The notes below the pieces were generated by a model, which saw nothing but the letters and a program-made list of their open reading frames with translations, was not told the DNA's origin and did no database searches. A stretch of DNA of 64,000 bases, taken from assembly GCA_030374765.1 (NCBI GenBank), contig JARGXX010000115.1:248001-312000 (forward strand). The letters are read 5' to 3'. This document shows positions 1-10,765 of the stretch, one piece after another (position 1 is the stretch's first letter; every line of letters begins with the position of its first letter). This DNA is from Agarophyton chilense (lineage: Eukaryota > Rhodophyta > Florideophyceae > Gracilariales > Gracilariaceae). The translations under genes were made by a program, and so were the position numbers.

Positions 1-322
1 TCCGCGCTTGGTCGACCAACCGCGGAGGCGGAGAAATCACCGTTGCGACGGTCGTTAACCCGGAATCGGGCTGCGGGTCTTCAGTGCCGGTGACCGGTAT
101 CTCCCGGGAATGGGGTGTTGGAGCCAGGGCCTGTGGAACATCAGTGCCCCTGGCATCACCGCTTTGGCGGGAACGGCTGCGTGTTGCAGGAGGCTCCATG
201 CTAGGCGGTTTCCTCGGCATTGGCCACACCGTCTCGACGGAAGAATAGAAAGCAAACCGGTGAGACCGGAGAAACCCCGTTAAACGGAAAACAACCTCAG
301 AGAGGACACAAGCGGTCTTGAC

Positions 323-340
323 TTCTAAGTCGGGAGACCA
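323..340 (-). promoter_or_regulatory. Primer-binding site of element D
   Basis: The minus strand reads TGGTCTCCCGACTTAGAA, 3 nt after the LTR end. The same 18-mer occurs after the 5' LTRs of A (10745-10762) and C (40046-40063), and with one change in B (29820-29837). Its complement ends in CCA, preceded by a discriminator A and a 7-nt acceptor strand, as a tRNA 3' end would. I could not assign the tRNA. Confidence 0.75.
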
Positions 341-343
341 ATT

Positions 344-1183
344 TGTAGGACAATGCCCACAAGGGGGAAAACCTACGAAGACGTCCGGATCTTCCTCTCA
401 CGAGGTAACCGGCGCGGTAGAGACCTCCCAGGGATCGGCGCGCAATGCCGGGTGTAAGCCGGAGCCGAACCGTCGCGACGGGTGCAGGGAGGCTGAAAGA
501 AGCCGAGAATATCCGCCGAAGCGGTGCTTGCGTATCCTCTGAGGAGGCAAAACCCACGAGAGTGGCGAGCACGACAGGTTTCAGTGCGAGCCGCAAGAGC
601 GGGAATTTCCCAATGAAGGGGAGGAAATGGGAAGGAAATGGGAACGGAGGCAAGAGGGCGAGGTTGACCACGAGTCGCAAGAGGGGACTCGGGAATAGCC
701 GGCACTGCCGGGTGTAGCAAACCGTATACACGGGCGGAACCACGGAAGTGGGAATAGATACCCAACACACGAAGGCTGCTTGAACGTCCAAGGGGGTTGG
801 GAGGCCGTGCACCACGGGAAATCCCTCCGTAAGGAGTTGTATATCCGCGCAGGCGGTTCGACCCAGAGCCAAGATCTGGGAGACCAAGATCACCCTTGTT
901 GGGGAGACTTTACTGGACCGGCGGCCGCGAGGCCGGCGGCCTAAGTACTGTAGTCACCGTAGAATAGAATAAATAAAGTCTATCCTAAATAGCTAAATGT
1001 CCGTCTAACAAAAGGGGCCAATCTGGCGGCCACGTGTATGGCACCTGGTCCCGCCGGTGCATCACCGGCGTTCCGGCCATCGCCGTAAAAACGGATTACT
1101 CCTAATCATAACGAGGTTGCACGCCGGAGGCTCCGGAAAAAACTTAAGTCCCCAAAAACCTCCCTGGAGGACGTTGCTCTTCA
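344..1183 (-). repeat. 5' LTR of element D (840 bp)
   Basis: In element orientation it begins TGAAGAGCAACG at 1183 and ends CATTGTCCTACA at 344, so it has canonical TG...CA ends. The ends are imperfect inverted repeats of each other over about 12 bp. The start resembles the B LTR (TGTAGAGCAACG) and the end resembles the A LTR. It is followed directly by a primer-binding site, which fixes its orientation and role as a 5' LTR. Confidence 0.75.
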
Positions 1184-1569
1184 TTTTGTACATATTAGTA
1201 AGCAGAAAAGCAGACAGGCGAGCAAGTATGTAGAGAGGACTGTGATGGGCATCCTTATGGGCTACGTCAACGGCCAATTATACAAGGTTTTCTATACGGG
1301 GAAGCAAGATCCAACGTCTCAATAGACGTACGGTTCAATGAAAATCTGATAAGATGGTACAAAGCGACAGGGGATAGTGTTGACAATCATGTATCGCCTA
1401 AAGCGCGGAATGTCTCGCGCAGTGTAGAAAAAGTTCAGAACATTGTCGAGAAGCAATAGCAGGCCACCAAAGCCTCTGTAGTCGTCAAGTCGGAACCGGA
1501 AGAGATGTTTGAATATACGATATCTGAGTATAGCTACAATCCAGAGATGTTGACATAAATCTCACCTGA
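1184..1569 (+). pseudogene. Copia integrase C-terminal/linker relic (element L)
   Basis: Conceptual translation around 1250-1420 gives a broken version of the region after the copia integrase core: a GILMGYVNGQLYKVF-like stretch, then, after a frame change, NVSIDVRFNENL. This matches the usual copia pattern of a 'GY...YrV' strand followed by 'DVxFdE'. It runs on as a low-complexity linker with stops to about 1560. Nothing else of this element is visible. Element D was inserted at its left edge and LTR J at its right. The call rests on one short motif pair, so it is moderate. Confidence 0.45.
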
Positions 1570-1786
1570 TGTAGCATTCTGCACTGTCGGAATACAGATG
1601 GAAGATTTATTGGCTAAGTATGATGATACTCATAAGTGAGTGCAACGGCTAGGATGAACTTAGGAAGCGGCACCGCGAAGATGGTCCGTGAGGTGGTATG
1701 TTACACGTGGAATTTCGTTCTGCCACGGCGCATCTGATTCGACTCTTTGTGGGGAAAACCCGGATTGACAATGGCGCATATACTGT
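1570..1786 (+). repeat. LTR J, left part (C-family LTR split by element A)
   Basis: It starts TGTAGCATTCTGCACTGTCGG and aligns to the first third of the element C LTR (39390 onward), including a CTCATAAGTGAGTG stretch. It is cut at 1786 by element A and resumes at 11636 after A's target duplication ACTGT (1782-1786 and 11631-11635). Total about 617 bp against 654 bp for C. It is diverged from the C LTRs, so it is an older family member. Confidence 0.75.
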
Positions 1787-2651
1787 TGTAGGACAATGCT
1801 TGGAGCGGAAATACCACGAAGATGTTCGGGATCTTCTTCTTTTGAGAGACACGCCTCAGGCGGAGGAGACGCGTCCCAGCAGAGCATAGAAACAGAGCCA
1901 CTCTGGAAAGGCACAACGGAGTCGGGTGTAAGACCAAGGCCAATCCGGCGGGATATACGTAGAGTGTTTAGGTGAGCACGGCACAGTCCGGGGTGTGACC
2001 AGTCCTAGGCGGAGCGGTATCACGTCGATTGTCGGAAAAGGAGGGAAGAAACACTCGTATGAGGTGGACGAGCGAGGTGAGTGAGGCGGCCACTCACGAG
2101 AGCCAAAAGGGAGAGCAAAAGGAAAACGGGAGCAAACCCCTAAACAGGGGCGAGACTACGACAAGTGTCGGCGATTAAATATGAACCCACGGTTGTGGTA
2201 GCACTCTGCTCGACAGAGGGGTGGATGAACTAACGTGCGACGGGCCCTCACGCAGTATGCGGTGAAGACTCGCCGAAGGCGAAGAGTTTAGAGCCAAGAC
2301 TCCTTCCTTGGTCTCCCAAGAGGGTGTTGACTGGGGAGCAGTGCTCAACCTCCTAAGTAGTGTGGCGCGCGCCCGAAAAATAGACACTAAATAGCGATAG
2401 CGTAGCTAAATAAATACTAAAAATTACTAAATAATACTAACCATTAGGTAGAATCCGGGCCACGTGTGGCACGCCTCGCACTCAAGCGTCTGCATCCGTG
2501 CAGTCCACGTGTTCCACCAGTGTGCACTTCCGGTCCTAACAGGCCGTCAGCACGCAATAGCGGTATAGCTTGTCATAGCCCAGGCTATTCCTCAAGCGAG
2601 CGAACTCTCTAAGTCCTGCGAAGAAACCCCCTTGAAGGGCATTGTCCTTCA
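1787..2651 (-). repeat. 3' LTR of element A (865 bp)
   Basis: On the plus strand it starts TGTAGGACAATGC and ends GGCATTGTCCTTCA, near-perfect inverted termini of about 13 bp. It is collinear with 10766-11630 at a constant offset of 8979. By eye the two copies differ at about five positions within the first 30 bases and agree afterwards. In element orientation those differences are at the U5 end. Confidence 0.88.
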
Positions 2652-2653
2652 TA

Positions 2654-2664
2654 TCCCCCTCCTT
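2654..2664 (-). promoter_or_regulatory. Polypurine tract of element A
   Basis: Minus strand AAGGAGGGGGA immediately before the 3' LTR. The same AAGGAGGGGGA precedes the 3' LTR of B, which supports it as the plus-strand primer. It also lies just upstream of the antisense gene on the plus strand. Confidence 0.75.
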
Positions 2665-2686
2665 AGGTGACGAACACCCCGTCGAC

Positions 2687-4555
2687 ATGGCGGGGATGCA
2701 ACGGTCCAACCGGCATAAGAGCGAGCCGCGTAACGCGTCCAGCGACCACTCGACTGTCGAAGGCAGAGCTGTACAACCCAATGACAAACGCACCAACGCG
2801 GTAACCACTCCTCGAACTTCGAGCGCTCTTCCGCATCGTACGCCAACTTCCCGCGACCACATCCCAATACCTGGGCGACCAGTACTCCCGATGAACGGTG
2901 GTAACAATCCCCGCCGCGGTTACTTCTCCGGTTTCCATTCGGCTCCCCTTCCGCGGGGGAGTGCCTCGTCAACCGCGCCGAGCCGATCCCAGGGTCCCGT
3001 TGAAGCTTCAAGCCACATAACACCTGCGGAGGACACCTGGCCCAGTTATGACGAACTCGTCGGGTTAAACCCGCGTCAACATGCGGCGATTCTCCGGAGA
3101 GCTCCGTGGTTCCATCCGACAGCGGTCTTCGACGAAGAACTCGTGGCCGCGTATGCTGATGCCAATGCGCGTCTCCCGGGCAAGCTGCGGGCTTTGATCA
3201 CCACTTCGTGGGACTGGCAACGCCGTGTGGCGGTTCCCATTCACGCGATTCTGCAGCGAAGGCGCGAGTCGGCGGAAAAGGCGCATTGTATATTCGCCCG
3301 CATCGGTTACTCACGGATCAGCCGGGCGAACTTCCAATACCGCGTCCCCGACGAATTCGGCTTCGACCTACGGATGTATTGGACTCAGGGTGAGATCGGC
3401 TATTGTGACCGCCTTGCGGCGTTCGAAACTTACGCATGGCGCGGTCAACCGCGAGCGCGTCTAGAAGCGATCTGCTGGGTCCGTCCGATCATTCGTGCCG
3501 AGTTCCGTCACCTTCGTCGTGAGTCCCGATATCGGTGGTTACAGAACTTCATCCGCGAGCAGCGTCGGGGCAGATCCCGCTTTGGGTTACTTGTCCCTTA
3601 TCACAACACGGAGATAAACCGGATTAGTCCCTTCGATCAGTTCGGGCGATAAGTTCTACTGCCTGCGTGGTGGTCCTCCGTCGAGGTGTGCCGGGGATGA
3701 TACGTGGAGTGGCCTCCAGTCGTCTCCTATCTGGGCTCGTACCTCATCGAGGATCCACACTCCGGCTTATGGTCCGTGGTCCTAGCCGAATGGGCAGCCC
3801 GCGCCGCGGCGTACATCTTGTGGGAAGCCTACGACCAGTATCGACTGTGGTATCTTCCTCCGCGTTTGCGTGGTTACATCCGGCAGCTGGACCTTCAACT
3901 CCCTCTTGGAGGTGTCAATAACGCTGATGAAGCTCAGGAGCTCATCGACATCATTGGGCGTGTCGACTGGGCTGTTGTGCCTGTCCGGCAGAGCGGCCGT
4001 GGTCAAGAAGCCGGTGGGGCTGATCGGTCTCTGGGGCGTCGCACGCCGTTGGCGGGAGATTTCATCTTCTTTAACCCATGGGAGCAGCAAGAGATCTCCG
4101 AGGCGGAGGCGTCAGCACTCCGGATGGCTCGGCGAGGCATAGCATACGGGCACCCCGTGGGGTTTGTCAACTCGGATGACTTCTACTACGCCTATGGCGG
4201 TGATGATCTCCCGGAGGAGGAGGGCGAATACCGTGGCGACGAGGTCATGGAAGACGTTGGAGATCCCGATGGAGCCGATACTACGGCGCAGCCAGCGCAG
4301 GGAGCGACTCACGAAGGTGCGGTCATCGATCCAGTGGCGGCGGCGTTGCCGGACGAACTGGAAGTTATCGAGGTTCCCATACGCCCAGAGGCGGTCGTGA
4401 TCTCCCAGTTCTTTCGGGGTGTTGGACTGAACGCGCAAGCGGCGAGCGGCGACATCGGTGCTATGAGAGACGCCCTCGTGGCACGCCTGACCGGCGGGAG
4501 TAACTCCGGTAGCGACCCGGTTGGCGCGCACGGCAATCCGGGTTCTTCCAACTAA
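2687..4555 (+). pseudogene. Antisense accessory gene of element A (aORF family, two in-frame stops)
   Basis: A single frame of about 623 codons runs on the strand opposite to gag-pol, from the first ATG at 2687, only 35 bp from the 3' LTR, to a stop at 4553-4555. It is interrupted only by TAA at 3650 and TGA at 3698. At those places the homologue in B has Phe and Cys, so they look like point mutations. The N-terminal ~100 residues are low-complexity. The core contains APWFHPTAV, RAEFRxLRR, RGRSRFGLLVPY, DPHSGLWSVV, AEWAARAAAY and LWEAYDQYRLWYLPP, all matched in B and C. A GDFIFFNPW motif, an acidic stretch and a short C-terminal tail follow. I see no signal peptide, membrane segment, zinc finger or known enzyme motif. 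Function unknown; it is not an obvious env. Confidence 0.8.
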
Positions 4556-4689
4556 TCCCTTGTGATCTTGGTCAGTATATCCCGCTGTGCGGTAGTGTGT
4601 GCAGCTACTTCGAAAATAGTAAACTGCTTACGTCTATGACCAGCGCCACGGGCGGTGGGATACGGGACAGTACCAACGCTAAGGGCGTT

Positions 4690-7600
4690 AATCCAGTTGT
4701 CCTGTGCCCCTACGTATTGTACGCAAAGGTGAGCGCATCAGTGAACAAGTCCCAATCTTTGGGGTGGTCTGCAACGTATGAACGGAGTGTCGCAAGTAAT
4801 GTCCGGTTGAACCGTTCGGCCTGCCCATTAGTTTGGGGGTGGTAAGTGGTCGTGAACAGGTTCTTAATGTCCAAGATGCGACATACATCCTCGAATAAAC
4901 GAGAGGCGAACTGTCTCCCGTTATCGGAGAGGAGGTTGACCGGAGGGCCGTAGACGAAGACCCAGTGTAGGACGAAGGCTTGAGCCACGCTCATAGCGGA
5001 GATCTTTCGTAACGGTACGGTCCGGACCAGCTTGGATAAGCTATCCGTAATTACGAGTAAGAACTTGTAATTCCGCTTAGTGGTAAGGAAGGGACCGAGT
5101 ATAACGATGGCCAAAAACTCCAATGGAGCGCGAGCTGGAAACAGCTTCAACTTCGTCGCATGACGGCGGAGTTTGACACGGTTCCGAGCGCAATCGGTAC
5201 AAAACCGCACCGTTGCGTAGCAGTCCACTGCCATGGCAGGCCAGTAGAAGTTACGGCGTAGGGTGAGGTAAAGTTTCCGTCCCCCGACGTGGCCACTCAG
5301 TTTGGAGTAGTGCGACATCCGCAATACTTTCGACTGGAGGTTATGTGGTACCACAATTTGTGGGTGCTATCCGACGGTCCGTACAAGGTATTCGGCGTCA
5401 TTACCTGAAAGGGGAGAGTACCTCCTCCATTCAGTTGAGCGCGGACCTTCGCGCAGAACGGGTCAGCGAATTGCTCCCGTATCATCTCCTCTGGAGTAAT
5501 AGGCACGAAGTTCCCTGGTAAGGGTTTCTCGGAATCTTTCGAGAGAAGAAAGTCGTCCAATTTGGAACCGGAATCTGAAGAGTCCGTGTCTCGTTCCTGG
5601 TCCTCGATGGTAGCGTCGTCGCCATTCACTGCAAAGCAGGGTATTTCATCGTCTTTGACGGGTAGTACTTCGCCAGTAGTGGCCAGGCGGGAGGGAGCAT
5701 CGGCTTGGGTGTTGAACGATCCTTTTCGGTACTGCACGTCAAAATCAAATTCCGCTAGACGGAGACGCCAACGCATCAAGTGGCCTGAAGGCTCCGAGAT
5801 GGAGAGTAGCCATCGAAGTGATGCGTGGTCCGTAAAAACGGTGAAATGATTACCCATGAGATAGGGGCGCAACGTTTGTAATGCCCACACTACTGCAAGG
5901 CATTCCTTCTCCGAGACAGAGTAGTTCTTCTCGTGGACGTTGAGCGATCGGGACCAGTACCCTACGGGGCGTCTTTCCCCATTGGGTGCAGTTTGAAACA
6001 GTGCACAACCTACTTGGTAGTCGCTGGCGTCCGTATCTACGATGAAGGGCCTTTCAGGCTTGGGCAACGAGAGGATCGGGGCGGAGACGACAGAATTTTT
6101 AAGAGAGTTGAAAGATTCCGTTTGAACGGGGGTTAAGGGGTCCAGTTTTGGTGGTTTGCCTTTCCGCAAAAGCGCGTTTAACGGTGCAGCCTTGTCCGTT
6201 AAGTGCGGGATGAATCGTCGGTAGACGTTTGCGAGTCCCAGAAAGGAACGAAGCTCGGTTTGCGTCCTCTGTTTTTTAGCCTCTTTGAGTGACTTAACAC
6301 GAGTCTCCTCGATTGTAACACGTCCTGGACGGATAACATGTCCGAGATACTTCACGGTGTCCGTGAAGAAGTCACATTTCTTCAACTTAAGAGTGACACC
6401 CGCATCTCGAAGCATGGTCATGATATCCCTCGCATGAGTGAGATGTTTTTCCAGATTATCTGAGAAGACGATTATGTCATCCAGGTAAACCGGGCAGGTA
6501 CGCCATTTGAAGCGGACCAATAGGATGTCGATGGCTCGCTGGAAAGTAGCGGGGGCGTTGGTAAGACCAACAGGCATCCGTTTGAGACGGTAGAGACCGG
6601 AGTGTCACGCGAAAGCGGTTTTATCCTGGTCTTGCTTCGTTACCGGAACTTTCCAGTATCCCCAATTGGCGTCCAGGGTTTTAAAGACGGTGGCGGTGCC
6701 CAGCGAGTCAATGTACTCGTCCATTCTTGGGATTGGATACACGTCCTTGACGGTGACGGCATTTAACCGACGGTAGTCGACTCAAAACCTCCAGGAACCA
6801 TCCTGCATTGGAGCCAGTACTACTGGAGAAGCCCACGGCGACTGAGCCGGTTCAATGACTCCTGCTCGATGCATTTTATTCACTTGTGCCTTTTCCTCCG
6901 CGCGTGCGGCGGGTCCGGCACGGTATGGGTGCTGAGAGATGGGTCGGGTGTCCGGTAGCAAATCAATCTGGTGTTCCGTAGTGGCAATCTCACCAAGGGA
7001 GCCGTCCCACATAGTGGTGAAGTCCCTTAAAAGTTCTCGCAATCGATGGAGGTATGACTCCGGGACGTGGCTGAGATCCAGGTCCTCGAGTTCTTGGACT
7101 GGATCGGGGCGGTCACCACTCGTTGAAACGGGCTACGTCCCTGATGTTACAGGTTGAACCCCGGATACCGGTGATGAAACGGGTTGCGGCGATGAAACGG
7201 GTTCCGGGCTTTCCCCCTCCTTAGAGTGAAAGACTCCGAGAACGTCAGCTGCGGTCAGCTTTGCCGGCACCATAACGATGGGGTGCGGCATGACTGACCC
7301 TATCACTTGGTTCTTCACCAGATACTGGGATACAGTCCTTAGATTGGCGATCAGCACGTGAAACGGTTGGTTGTGCTCCACATGGACGATTCCATTCGCA
7401 ATTGCGGGGCTGTTCCTGTCATACAGTGACGACAATGGTTGCAAGACCCGGAGTCCGTGTTGACGGGAGGTTACTTTCACCATCATTTGGGACTCAGGCG
7501 GGACGCACAACGACTCTGCGACGTGGAGCTTATTATATTCACGGTTATGCGGTCCAGATTTCTATGCTGCCAGTAGCGGGACATGCTTCTTCGTGGCACG

Positions 7601-8193
7601 CCTAAGCGGACGACGAACGATCGGAGTGGACGATCCATCCTCCATCTCGACACGCTGTTGGCGGGGGAAGATCGCTTCGACGAAGCGGTCGCAAAAGTCG
7701 CAAACAATGATGACTGGGGCGGATAATTTCCGACATACGACGAAGTCGAGTTTCACCACGCAAGCGCCAACGCGGACTACCAGTTCTATGAACCCCACCG
7801 TATTCAACGGTTTGTTGTTCGCGTCAGCGACCTCCGGGACGTGGTCGCGGCGGATCCTATACTACAATGCAGGCGGTAACACTTCCTCCACGACAAAGTT
7901 CGGACCGGCACCGGTGTCTAAGACGGTAAGGTGTCGCACCGTAAACTGGGGTGAAAAGCCAAGGTCAGCATAGACCTTGTAGTTTCTCTTGGCCATCACC
8001 AGAACTCTATCCGGGAACCGGTTGTGGGAAACACGTTTCCACGGACGACGCAGAACACTAAAGTGTTCCGAGTTCACGTCATTGACGACCACTTTCCTTG
8101 AAAGGATTTTGACCGGGGAGCGAGGCTTGGACGCCTCGGGCGCCGTCGACCTCGACTCTGAGGGCGCCCCTCCTTGAGAGGAGACTCCCACAT
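4690..8193 (-). pseudogene. pol of element A: protease, RT, RNase H, integrase (broken)
   Basis: The frame follows gag in the -1 phase. Protease has the active-site LDTGAGPNF (about 7880-7930). RT (7040 to about 6000) includes VYLDDIIVFS, with stops replacing Cys in 'F*VDYR' and 'FA*HSG'. RNase H (about 6000-5700) has FIVDTDASDYQVG and VFTDHASLRWLL. Integrase (5350-4710) keeps the zinc finger HYSKLSGH...C..C and the catalytic LLSDNGRQF and QAERFNRT. The first catalytic Asp is Val (AIVILG where C has SIDILG). The reading is broken by several frameshifts. The integrase C-terminal domain and chromodomain found in C are missing, and translation decays into the antisense gene's 3' end near 4600. 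Confidence 0.85.
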
Positions 8194-8203
8194 TTAGTTT
8201 TTC
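8155..8203 (-). promoter_or_regulatory. Candidate -1 frameshift signal between gag and pol, element A
   Basis: Minus strand G AAA AAC TAA at the gag stop, with pol open in the -1 phase across it. About 13 nt downstream, CTCC and GGAG can pair around a 6-nt loop. B and C have an equivalent arrangement with different stem bases. No folding program or reporter was used, so this is inference. Confidence 0.45.
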
Positions 8204-10690
8204 TGGGCCTGCTCCGCCGGAGTCGGCTGCTCAGGACGTTGAGCAGGCAACGCCGGGGCATCAGGTCCAGAAGGTACCGCAGAAGTGGTGCGGTGACCAA
8301 CCACGTGGGTGACACGGGATTCCGGTGCAGTTACCACCCGAGCTCGGGGAAGCGACACGTGACGTGTAACATCCGTTCGAGCACGGATATACGATGAAAT
8401 CGGAGGAGCTGCTTTGTCCTCCGGGGATAGGGCCTCGTAATTGACTACGACTTGTGCCCATTCTCGGAGAGACAACACACATTGTGGAGAAGTATGGCCT
8501 GGTTTGTAGCAGAGATGACAAATCAGACCAGAAGCCGGCGTTGGGTGGCGAGGCTTGGCGAACTTCACGGCGGGGGGGTATCTCTCCAACCAGGACGCGA
8601 AAAGCGGACATTACCACTCTCGTGTGGGACGCGTGGCGCACGGAGGCGACCATTATCCGCATAGAGTAGCGTGTCATTCCCAATCAGGTATTGTGACTCG
8701 TCCAAGGTTGAGGGTCACTCCGTTGTCGGGATAGAATGAACGTCGCTATTGGCTAGCTGCACGTTATCATAATCCCTTCGAGAGGCCTGTTCGTCAATCA
8801 TCGAAGCTGACGGGGTACCCTATTGTAACATCAACTCTTTTGCGGACCTACCCCTGGAGCCAGGATTGCGTGCGCGCAGAGCTTCACCTTCTGCACGAGC
8901 GAACTGCACTAATTCCAAATACGAGGCTTTAGGTCTATCTTCTCGACGTCGAGCAACAAGAGTCCGGATCGCCGGGTCCAAACCATCGACAAACATGGTA
9001 CAACGCTCTTCAGCGGGGTCAAAATTGCCACAGCCGTGGAAGGCCTTGTTAAGGCGCGACGAATAATCGGTTTCCGACTCGCCTGGGCGTTGGCGAGTGT
9101 CCCGCAGGGCTAGTATAGCCTGCTGAATGGCGGAATTAGTAGCCTACGACCTCGGCAGGTATTGAACTGCTTCAGGCCAGCATGTGACCCCTCCTTCGGA
9201 GGCGCTTGACGAACCTCTGACAGAGTGATACTGGTCTTCTGCAAGCCCGCGTAAGAAGTACGGTAAGGCAATGTAGGCCTGTCCCTCGTTTATTCCAAGC
9301 ATGTCAGCTTCCGCGACAAAGCGTGCCAAGAAATCCAACACCAATATTGGGTCTTCTCCAGAAAACAACTGCTTTCGTAGTGAGAGCTGCATTCGCTTAA
9401 TGCAGTCCTTCACTCTTCCCGTACCACGGGGTGTACGATCCAAAGAGAAGTCGTCCAAACGGTTGTACGGGTATGATAAGAGCTTCTTAAAGAGCGAATT
9501 GGTCGGTTTCAGCTCCTTAAAACATGTGTGCTTCCTTCCCTTTGTGCGGGCGCGGATCACACCATGGGTGGCTGTTGACCGCTTAGAGCGTGAGGAACGC
9601 TCACGGCGGGCTACTTCAACCGATGAATCTGAAGAGTCGGACTCTGTTGTTGAGTGTAGCGGATTAAGGTTGCACGAAGGTTGAACGAAGGTTTCACGAA
9701 GGTTGAGTGACTGAGGTGACTAGAGAAGAGAGGTAGAAGAGCAGAGCGAGTTGAGCGGGCACACCCAAGAATCCGACGATCGATATCCTCATTCCCTCGT
9801 CAGAGGTCCGGCGAGTCCCGGTCCTCCTTTTATCTGGGACCAAGTCAGGGTGTGCCCGGCGAAGCCGTAGTCATCCAAACTATAGTACTGACTACGTCGG
9901 GACTCAAAGTAAAATAACTAGAACGGTTACAGTCAGTACGTAAACATCAATTCAGAAGATATAAAAAACCCTAAGTAGAAAGTATGTACAACAGGATCCA
10001 AGTAAAAAAGATGCACACCCTTGACCACTCACAGCTCGATACTTAAAGGCAGTACGTAACGGTCATTGGAAAGCGAGTCGACCTGCTGTCCAGCACAGAA
10101 CTGTAAAGGATGACTTCATATTGCCAGTACCACAGGAACTGTAAACAGACTCCGAGGATGAGGAATCTGACGGTTCGGACAAAGGCCGAGGGTCCACCAA
10201 GGGACTCTAGAATCGAGTTCACATCCGCACGGAGGACACGGAGGTCCTCAGAAAAATCCTGCGTAGATATGGCATCCACCTTCTTGCGAAGGGAATCAAA
10301 CTCCTCTGCAAGGATGACTTGAGCTTCCCGCAAAGAGCGGAGTTGCTCTTCCACAGCTACAAAGCTGGGATGGAGAGTGACCTCCCTAGCAGGGGAGAGC
10401 ATCTGGGCGGCGACAGACGCCCGTCCTGCTCCACTTGCTGGGGATGTCGAATCAGAGACAGGAGGTCTCGAGGCTTTTCCACCTGGCACGCCAGTCGATC
10501 CACCGGTATGAGACCGTGACCGGACCGGGATACGGGATGGTTGCGAGCGTCCCGGTGCACCGGTTTGACTCCGCGTCCTCGGACGGTCTTTGAACGACAC
10601 GAGATCAGAATCTGTTACAAGTGAGTATCCAAACCCGATCGGCTCGTGGGGCCAAGAAACTTCCTCAAAGAGGGCAACTGAGATCAACCT
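8194..10690 (-). pseudogene. gag of element A (split by solo LTR K)
   Basis: Read on the minus strand: an N-terminal Arg/Ser/Pro-rich region, a coiled-coil-like stretch (10350-10210), a Ser/Asp/Glu-rich segment where LTR K is inserted, then the capsid-like domain (ILVLDFLARFVAEADMLG, SASEGGVTCWPEAVQYL). The zinc knuckle CHLCYKPGHTSPQC at about 8500 has CX2CX4HX4C spacing. The frame ends AAA AAC TAA at 8194. Relative to B, part of the coiled coil is deleted before the Ser-rich region. Frameshifts separate the pieces, and no ATG is clear for the N-terminus. It is homologous to the gags of B and C throughout the capsid and knuckle. Confidence 0.8.
9645..10147. mobile_element. Solo LTR K (503 bp) inserted in gag of element A
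   Basis: It has TG...CA ends (plus strand TGTTGTTGAGTG...GAACTGTAAACA) and is flanked by the 5-bp duplication GACTC (9640-9644 and 10148-10152). Both flanks are the Ser/Asp-rich part of A's gag. It has no coding capacity. The plus strand has a TATAAAAAACC at about 9960 and GAAGGTTG short repeats near its left end. No second copy of this LTR exists in the window, so the family is unknown. Confidence 0.75.
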
Positions 10691-10744
10691 CAATTTGTGA
10701 GTCCTCTTTCCAATTAATCGTAACTGAGTGTGCCCGACTCAAAC

Positions 10745-10762
10745 TTCTAAGTCGGGAGACCA
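10745..10762 (-). promoter_or_regulatory. Primer-binding site of element A
   Basis: Minus strand TGGTCTCCCGACTTAGAA, 3 nt inside the 5' LTR, identical to D and C. It marks the start of minus-strand DNA synthesis. Confidence 0.75.
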
Positions 10763-10765
10763 GTT

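Larger units (their letters stand above)
1..1183 (-). mobile_element. Ty3/gypsy element D, 5' end only (continues off the left edge)
   Basis: The block reads, on the minus strand, as a 5' LTR (1183 down to 344), a 3-nt spacer, a primer-binding site (340 down to 323) and then untranslated leader running off the window. The primer-binding site is the same 18-mer as in elements A and C, and the LTR ends resemble those of A and B, so D belongs to the same gypsy lineage. No gag start is visible in the 322 bases that remain. The right flank, from 1184, is copia-derived. The target duplication cannot be checked because the other end lies outside the window. Scattered ORFs inside the block, for example 297-893 on the minus strand, span the LTR and are not credible genes. 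Confidence 0.7.

Noticed and set aside
323-340. tRNA gene fragments at the four primer-binding sites
   Set aside because: Only the 18 nt complementary to a tRNA 3' end are present, always next to an LTR. No tRNA body is there.
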